A stretch of 64,000 nucleotides of DNA. Origin: Phoenix dactylifera (lineage: Eukaryota > Streptophyta > Magnoliopsida > Arecales > Arecaceae). The stretch covers positions 15,200,129 through 15,264,128 of the forward strand of contig NC_052397.1 of NCBI RefSeq assembly GCF_009389715.1, given 5' to 3'. Positions 57,045 through 64,000 of the stretch are shown here, one piece after another. The notes below the pieces were generated by a model that saw nothing but the letters and a program-made list of their open reading frames with translations, had not been told where the DNA came from and did not search any database. Each line of letters starts with the position of its first letter. Within the stretch, counting starts at the first letter, position 1. A program made the position numbers and the translations under genes.

Positions 57045-59839
57045 TCAGAAGAAGGCAAAGGGGGAGGGGTTGACAACAATATGCTTGAGAGGGTGCGCAA
57101 CATCACCACCTCCTGCATGCCTCACGAACTCGGCGGGGGTGAGGAAGCTGCCATGGCACACACAAACTATTCTCACCTCTCCTCCCTTCTTATATTTGTA
57201 GAGGAAGCCTTCAATTCTTCTCCCATTAGGACCATCTCCCTTGGTAAACACACATGGCATCTCTTCTATCATGTTTCTCTCCATCTCCTTCATCACATTG
57301 GCTCTCCCTGCATTCTTCTTTGCAGGATCCTCTTCCCCTCCTCCGACAGAGCCGATAGCCTTCCCGACAGCGGATGTTGCAGCATTGGCTGCCATTTTGT
57401 GATTGGCATGTTCTGGCAGTGACTGGAAGGTTGAGGGGCTCCTGACTTCAGTGCAACTGGTGAACCCAGATACGTCGAACCCTGGGAAAAACAAATGACA
57501 ATGGAGGAATAAGTTGTTGGCAGTTGAATTATAAACAACATCAATATGAATAAACCCCTGCATGTTCTCATTTTGATTCTTCTTTTCCTTTATTATTTTC
57601 CCATAGGTAAATTGGTGAAACATTAGAAACACAAAACCAACCAGCTAATGACTGGTATGGAGATAGTAGAATATCCTGACAAAATTCAGCTAATATTGGT
57701 TCTCAAGTCAGGTAGGTCACTGCTCCATTCCAAACAGGAATCGGCGTTGCAGGTTTTGATACAGGACATGCTTGTTTAATTGCTGACTCTAGCACAAATT
57801 ATAACAATGTATATCTGAAAGGGATCAAATTGCTAAATATAGTAATAGGTATGCTCATACCATATGTATTTTAGAAGCAATCCTCATTGCTATGGAGATA
57901 TTTCTATACATATGATTCCATGATGTCTATCAGGTAAATAGTGAGTTCGAAATGGAAAACAGATGCAATACTTTTTTGCAATTTGTGGCTACTACTTCAG
58001 CACCAACATGAACTTGAAATGGAAAGAAACTCTGCTAATCATCAAACACATTCTACTAATGGGATTGAAATTAGACTACAGCTATAATTAGACAGAAGGC
58101 ATTGAAATTGTACGCAGGCTGACTTGAAGTTCCAGTCCACCCCTCTGAATCTGGATTGGATCCTCATCCAATGGTTTTGCAGAGTCAGATACCTGTTGGA
58201 AATCTGTCGTCTACGAACACGACATCATAATCTTCTGTTAAACGAACATGACATCATAATGTTCCGTTAAACGAACATGACATCATAATGTTCCATTAAA
58301 CGAACACGACATCATAATGTTCCATTAAACGGATAATAAAAGTAAGGCCTTACAGTTATGGGAAGGAATCTGCCATCAAAAAAGCATATAAATTCTTAAT
58401 TTTCAAGCAAATTGAGCACAGTTCCCTGCTAGACAACAGGCAATCACTTGAAGCTCCCAATGATTCCCACTGGGGTATCAGATCATTTAAATAACCTTAA
58501 ACATTTCCTTTCAAGAGATTCATAAAATGACACTAGACTCAATAAGAATCAAAACAAACCAGCCAGTGAAAAAGAGTTACAAGGAAGTAGAGGCATATTA
58601 GCAACCAGAAAGTAAGATAAAAGGATCAACCTACTGAAACCTCAATAATTACTTTCCTGAAAAAGGTCAGCAACTAGCACACTATACACTGAAGAAAATC
58701 CAATTCAAAAAAATAAAAATCTTTAAAAGCACAGTGGAACAGAGAAGTGGCAAAAACATCCTAAAGATCATCAAAATTGTACATTTTTCAACAAAAGAAC
58801 AGAATCAATTTAACAGAAAGCACAACAAAAATACCCACCCACAGCAACCATTATGACAGGACCCAACCATCCTCTGTATACTTCCTCATGCTGTGGGAAA
58901 TAAAGCAATCTAAACATGACTTTTCCCCCAAATCTCAGTACTTAAGCGAGCAGCAGACCCACCAACCTCCGATTCCAACCATGCCAACCTCAAACAAAGA
59001 TCAATTCATCAACAGTACTACTACTACTACTACTACGAAAGTTAAAAAAAAAATCACTATCAAACAAAAAATCGAGATAAAAAGAACCAATTTTTGTTAA
59101 GCAATTTCGCAAAAACTCGGGACATAAATTTAGAAGCAAGACAAGATCTTATACCTTGCTTTGGCCGGCTCTCGTACTCGGACATGCCGGAGCTACTCCC
59201 TTGCGATCCAATCGATCCCTGCGACATCGGCCAAGAAGTCGCCTGGCCGGAGCTCGCCAACCACCCCGGCAGCCCTGGAGGAGTAGCAGCATTCACCACC
59301 TTTCCGAGATGACCACCGCCGGGAAATCCATGGCCCCCATTGAGCCCGACCTCAAAGTTCCCCACCTTCATCGCCGTCGGCGCCGCCGAGCTCTGCCCTC
59401 CCTCCCAATCGTCATCCGCTCTCGGCCCCCGTTTCAAAGAATTCCTCTTCTCCGACCTCTTTCTCCTAGCTTCTAACCTCTTTAAGCTCTGGAGTTCCTT
59501 TCTCTTCCTTCGCTCCTCCTCGATCTCGGTCGGAAGAGAGCTCGTCCTGCTGAGGCCGGTGGCCACCGGGAACTCGGGCTCTGTCGGAAACGACGAGAAT
59601 GAGGCGATCGAGGACGATCGGACGAGCTTCTTCCCCTTGGGGTCGCCGCTGAAGCACCCTCCGAGGGAGAGCCCGAGGCTGAGCTCGATCTCGTCGTAGT
59701 CGCCGCCTGTTCCCTCCGGGTGCTTGTCGGCGAAGCTATTGCCAGCAAATCGCTTCAGGAAATCCTTCGAAGCGCTCTCATTCCGCGAGGTCATCTCCTC
59801 CTCCATCGAACCAGAACAAGCAAATGAAGAACCAAACAA
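57045..59839 (-). CDS. Ninja/AFP family transcriptional repressor
   Basis: Adaptor that links the TOPLESS corepressor to JAZ proteins or to ABI5 in jasmonate and abscisic acid signalling (family knowledge). Minus-strand exons are 59155-59839 and 57045-57481, phase 1, intron about 1.67 kb. From the ATG at 59806 ([10 protein letters not shown]) the protein has 362 residues; an in-frame ATG at 59839 would add 11. Domains in order: the EAR motif [10 protein letters not shown] at 41-50, a Ser-rich stretch, a bipartite basic nuclear signal ([19 protein letters not shown], near 96-114), a Gly/Pro-rich middle and the C-terminal conserved domain ([20 protein letters not shown], then [20 protein letters not shown] and [10 protein letters not shown]). 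The gene is intact. Upstream DNA carries seven CACGTG elements, which would fit ABA control. Confidence 0.92.
58211..58331. repeat. 29-bp tandem repeat in Ninja intron
   Basis: gacatcataat with flanking ttaaacgaaca recurs at 58221, 58250, 58279 and 58308, a strict 29-base period, four copies with minor variation. Confidence 0.9.
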
Positions 59840-60207
59840 CTAACCAACAGGAGAAAAAAATAAAATAACCGAAGAGAACACGCAAAAAAGCTACAGTATT
59901 TCTACCAAAATTTCATCTTTTATTACAAGTTTGTTATTTTTATAGAAACATAAGAATCCATGACTACAGATTCAGCTTTGATTCAGGTTTTTACGAGAAA
60001 TTTGCAGAAATACGCAGAAAAAACAGCGAAATAAAGCATACAAGCCATGATACAAGATCAACAAAAAAAACAAACAAAAAAGAGTGAAATAGAGGAGAGA
60101 TCTAACCGTTCTCCTACCCAACGAAGAAAGCCAGCAAACAAAAGCGAAAGGAGGAATCGAGGAGAGAAGCCATTGGAGATTTTTGGGAGACTCGAATTAG
60201 AGATGGA

Positions 60208-60250
60208 ATGGAGGAGAGGGAGAGAGAGGGAGCGAGAGAGGGAGAGAGCG
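60208..60250. repeat. GA-rich tract in Ninja leader/promoter
   Basis: Iterated gagagaggg on the plus strand, i.e. CT-rich on the transcribed sense of the Ninja gene, typical of plant 5' leaders and core promoters. Confidence 0.7.
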
Positions 60251-60326
60251 TCTCTTAGTGCCCCTGGAAATTTTTGCGGGATTCCGGAAATGCCCCTCCT
60301 CGTAGCCTGCATCGCTTTCCTTGCGC

Positions 60327-61347
60327 CACGTGCCTGGTCGGAGGGCGGGAGAGGGGACACGTGGCGAAGCCCGTAGCCGGAGTCGTCGGCGAACGAGCGG
60401 CGCCACCCTTCGGCTCGCGAGCGGCCATCGTGGTCCTCGGCCTGTCCAGGCACACGTGTCCTAAGGGCAGAGGCCCCGCTCCGTCTCACACGTGTCGCCC
60501 TTTTATCCTATCGCCCGACGGGTTGCTCTCCCTCTAGCTGTCTTCCATTCCCATCCCGAGCTAAAAATCTCGACCTTTTGCCTTCATGCAACCCACAATA
60601 CGTTCTATGCGGGCGGAAAGATCCACCGTCGGATTTTTTCCAATTAATCCATCGAGGAACGCGGACGGTAAAGATTACTACCGTACAAAACTCTCTATGC
60701 TGGCAGTCCGCTTCATCCGACACGTGTTGGAAAGCATCTCTCCCGAGGATGGAAGCTACTGTCCTGCACCAAAACCCGGTTATTTTAACGTTTATTTTGA
60801 ATAAATTAGTTAATAAAATCAGTCGTTTCTTGAACGGCCGTTATCACGCCATATTAGCAGGTGCGAGGTTGGAGATTGTACATGGGCATCAGGTGTGTGG
60901 ACTCACAAGGAAAGGATGTGGTCGCCGAGTTTTGACCACGATGGCATGCCTGTGGACGGGGGAGATCGGCGAGGATTTAGAAGGAGCGGTCCAACGTCCG
61001 TCGTGGGCTGGACACGTACTACTTTAACTTTTCGGACAAGAAGCGGGGCCCGCTTGGCGCCTTTTGAGGGACGAGAGGGCGCCGCATCTGCTGCCACGTA
61101 TACAGACAGGCCGCCGCGCGACACGTGTATTTCCGGTACCTCGCGTCCCACAAGCAGCGCATCCTTTTGGACAAGTTGCCCGCCCCGGGGGAGCTACGTG
61201 TCGCGCTCTCGGACCGGAAGGACGGGCCGTGACGTCACCCGTGTTTGACGCCACGAGATCTTCTTCGGATAGCCTGACGGACGCGTCATTGCCGTTGACG
61301 TGGGCGGACGGAAAGCGACGTTCCCGTCATATCCCCCGATCCACGTG
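60327..61347. promoter_or_regulatory. Cluster of seven G-boxes (CACGTG) upstream of Ninja gene
   Basis: Perfect CACGTG occurs at 60327, 60358, 60453, 60489, 60721, 61122 and 61342, with extra ACGT cores such as TACGTG at 61195 and CACGTA at 61095. Several have ABRE-like flanks (ACACGTGTC, GACACGTGG). The whole stretch is GC-rich and shows no supported gene, so it reads as the promoter of the minus-strand Ninja gene. Confidence 0.7.
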
Positions 61348-62063
61348 CCGGTCAGGTGACCGGAATCCGAGGGCGCCACCGCCACGCGTCCCAGGTGAGT
61401 TGGGGGGGACAGAATCTTCTCTCGAAGTTGATTGCCCGGGGCTGAAGGTGGCGGAAATCTGGTCAGAATATTAGGCCGGAAGTAGCTCCATCATCAGCCA
61501 TAAACTGTCCGTCGGACGGCCCTGATGATCAGGTCTCTCAATTGTATCTTTTCTTGGATGGCTCCTAGTTTATATATATTACATGTGGGTACCAATGACT
61601 TAATTAGTTGAAATGTTAGGTTATATTTCATTGAAAAACATATTGGATGCCTCGACCTCGAACCGATCTCAGAATAAACATAGATGAGCAACTTCAGCAC
61701 TAACCATACAATCTGGAGGATCTCGGGTATGAATAATATGCAAGCAATATTACTTATAGAGATCACACTTTACTGAAACTCTCCTTTCTGTATTATTGCT
61801 TCTCTATCTTAATTTAGGCAAAAGATGGCTCTCCACTGAAAACTCTAAGGCAAGCAGACTTCTTACAGGCTATTTTCGAAAAAGATCAACTTCCTACACC
61901 TCATCCATTTCGATTCTTGCTGACCTTAAGGCCATCCTAGCCATGCTCCGACCTCAATTAGGAATTCAATGGCAATATAGGCGGCCACAGCTTTTTGCTC
62001 CCACGTTAATAAGAAGAGGGGTAAAAGATCTCAAAAGACGGGCTCTCATAGCTTAAACCTCTT

Positions 62064-62399
62064 ATGATAAGAGGCTTCCACCTCTTGTCCATCATCTTGC
62101 TTTTTTTTGTTTTTGGTAGGTTAACAGGTTTATGGGCTGCCCAGACTAAGGTGAAGCTCGAGGCCGAGGTGAAGTCCAAGACTGAGGTGAAAACCAAAAT
62201 CAAGGTGAAGTTCCAGACCGAGGTAAAGACCAAGGCCGAGGTGAAGTATGAGGCCGAGATGAAAACCCCAGACCGAGGTGACGACCGAGACAGGGGCCAA
62301 GATCATCATCTTTCTGTAGATTTACTAGCGCCCTCCAAACCTCCACAGTCGGACCGGGTTCCATGGCAACAAGGTCCAATCATGTTGGTGTACATTTAG
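62064..62399 (+). other. Unrecognised 111-codon ORF with 18-bp repeats
   Basis: The frame opens MIRGFHLLSIILLFFVFGRL, which looks like a signal peptide or membrane segment. It is followed by seven 18-base repeats (62149-62275) that translate to K-x-E-V-K-x hexads (EAEVKSKTEVKTKIK), then a hydrophilic tail. No homologue comes to mind and no splice sites or promoter support it. It may be part of a decayed transposon. Confidence 0.2.
62149..62275. repeat. 18-bp minisatellite, seven units
   Basis: Units of the type aggtgaagtccaagactg with strict 18-base spacing and many transitions. Confidence 0.85.
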
Positions 62400-64000
62400 A
62401 TGAGCCTAAGGTTGCAAGTGGCCATGCCATCTAGGATGGATGCCATATGGCATGAGAGCAGCATCTTTCGTGGTTGCCTGTCTCATCTTGTGGTTGGCAG
62501 CTGATCAATGAGACCCATATCCTCTTCCATGCACCACCTGGCATGCACTTTTTATTGGCCAAGGCTGCAGCTAGCTGTGACTTAAACTGCACCCATCTCA
62601 ATCATCCAATTGCACCATTGCTATCAACTCTTCTCTTGGAAAATGACTTGCCTTCTGTCATCCTGCACACATATGCCGAATCAATTTTGGGCATCTAGTG
62701 GGTCATATCCAACTCGATCTAGATTCACTTTGGATGATTTATGGGGTCCAAGATTTCGAATCGAGGTTTGCTATAAGTTTAAAGAAAACTATCGTTGTTC
62801 GATCTGATCAAGTTCATTCAATTTTTATCGCGGCCGGTCTAATCCTTTATCAAATTGGGAAATAAGCTCTCTACATTATCTGGCAAGCAACCAAGTGGGC
62901 ATTAAATTATAGTTGGGCCCCAAAGCAAATGGTACTAGTTTAAGGATAAATCTCCAGCTAATGATGCTGTTTGCTTCAGTAATGGTTTATATTATAGAAC
63001 TAATTCCCACAGCCATTTGGTGATTGGCACGTTGCTTTAGCTTTATGTTAAAGGAGGAGGAAGGTTAGGGGCAACACCACACTTGTTTCCTATAGTGTTA
63101 GAGCCCAAGGCACAAAGAATCTGCTCCTCAATATTTTTGGCTTCCTAATCTTTTTGGGGCAATGAAATGATGTAGACTTTCCTTCCACTCTCTTTGATTG
63201 CCTAATCTTTTCAGACTCTGTTTTTTTTTTTTTTTTTTTTTAATTTTTTAATTTTTTTAATTTTTTAATTTTTTAAAGCCGAAACAATTGAAAATTGCAT
63301 GGACATGTACCCCTTGCAACTGAAAAAAAAATTATAATATTTCATTGGAAGTGTCTGTGGATAACCTTTTTTATTGGTAATTATCTGTGAGTCACCCTTA
63401 TCAACATCTGTATTTAATGAACGTTTTAATTAAATTTTCTCTTTGAACTTGAAGCATTTCTATTCTCTGAACTTTAGCATTAATAGGTTTGCTCCTCTCC
63501 ACATGTGGAGCAATTAACACTACTATTAAGGCTCTGACTTGCTTCAGTGACCCCTTTCTCTGAAATAAACTTTCACACATTTTGTAAACAAGATTAAATT
63601 CTATATTATTGCTTCATATTACAAAACTACTATATTATTAACTATGCAGAAGTGTGCAAATGGTTAGTTAATACATAATATTCATGAATTATTTGATATT
63701 AAATTTATACAAAGTGGCTTATAACTGACAAGAAATGGAGAATATGTCTGTAATATTTCTTTTTTCATGAAAAAAACAAAGGGAACATGTCTGTAATTTT
63801 CAAGTTATAAGTTTATGGATAATATTGCACCAAATACCCATTGTGTGTTACATCACTTGCTTTTTTTATAGACCAAGAGATTTATGACATGCTTTCTATA
63901 TGGACCCCAAAGATATCTCAATCACCCATAAATTGACGTCACTGTCGAGAACATCTTTAGATTAAGATCTAAGCGGATGGGGAACCATGGGAAATTGGAA

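Larger units (their letters stand above)
61400..64000. other. Right-end repeat-like and AT-rich DNA
   Basis: No gene recognised. 61500-62400 has the look of a decayed LTR element but I could not define its ends. A long T/A tract lies at about 63221-63280. Confidence 0.4.

Noticed and set aside
60586-61474. Overlapping open frames of 66 to 149 codons in the GC-rich region
   Set aside because: No motif, inconsistent frames and a dense cluster of promoter elements; better explained as promoter DNA.
1-64000. tRNA, rRNA, CRISPR arrays or bacterial-type operons
   Set aside because: None was recognised by eye and the genome is a plant nuclear one; a covariance-model search would be needed to exclude small RNA genes.

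Overview
This is nuclear DNA from a flowering plant. The genes are intron-rich with GT-AG (and one GC-AG) introns, separated by AT-rich sequence and repeats, with one large Ty3/gypsy retrotransposon. The proteins read as monocot-like and the interspersed GGTAC-rich repeat looks like those I associate with palms, so a palm (oil palm or date palm type) is my best guess. That is inference, not proof.

Layout, left to right. (1) 1623-7737 (+): the 3' seven exons of a purple acid phosphatase of the PAP1/PAP27 type. It carries a stop codon formed across one splice junction and a frameshift near the C terminus. (2) 9895-17688 (+): a three-exon POLAR-like gene (polarity/stomatal lineage family). (3) 18838-24300 (-): a mitochondrial-type glycine-rich RRM protein with a 5'-UTR intron and a GC-AG intron. 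(4) 26205-26660: a MITE with good terminal inverted repeats. (5) 28635-30616 (-): an EXO70 exocyst subunit. (6) 34691-38818 (+): an intact 12-exon RPA1B-type replication protein A large subunit; the intron before exon 4 holds a duplicated piece of exon 4 embedded in an AC microsatellite. (7) 39777-41784 (-): a secreted glycerophosphodiester phosphodiesterase of the GDPD5/6 type, broken by a frameshift and lacking its last exon. (8) 42400-55226: an old, defective Ty3/gypsy element of the Tat lineage. It has a 1085-bp 3' LTR, a 5' LTR split by a nested 1.9-kb solo LTR and cut short by a deletion, degenerate gag-pol on the + strand, 116-bp tandem repeats after pol, and a spliced antisense gene between pol and the 3' LTR. 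(9) 57045-59839 (-): a Ninja/AFP family repressor whose upstream region carries seven perfect CACGTG G-boxes. (10) 61.5-64.0 kb: AT-rich repeat-like DNA with an 18-bp coding minisatellite and no gene I recognise.

The genes are unrelated single loci, not a cluster or pathway. The most unusual element is the intron-containing antisense gene inside the retrotransposon. The most useful caution for a reader is that two of the six host genes (PAP and GDPD) carry single-base lesions, which could be real pseudogenization or base-call errors in the assembly. Exon coordinates below were worked out by hand from splice sites and reading-frame phase.
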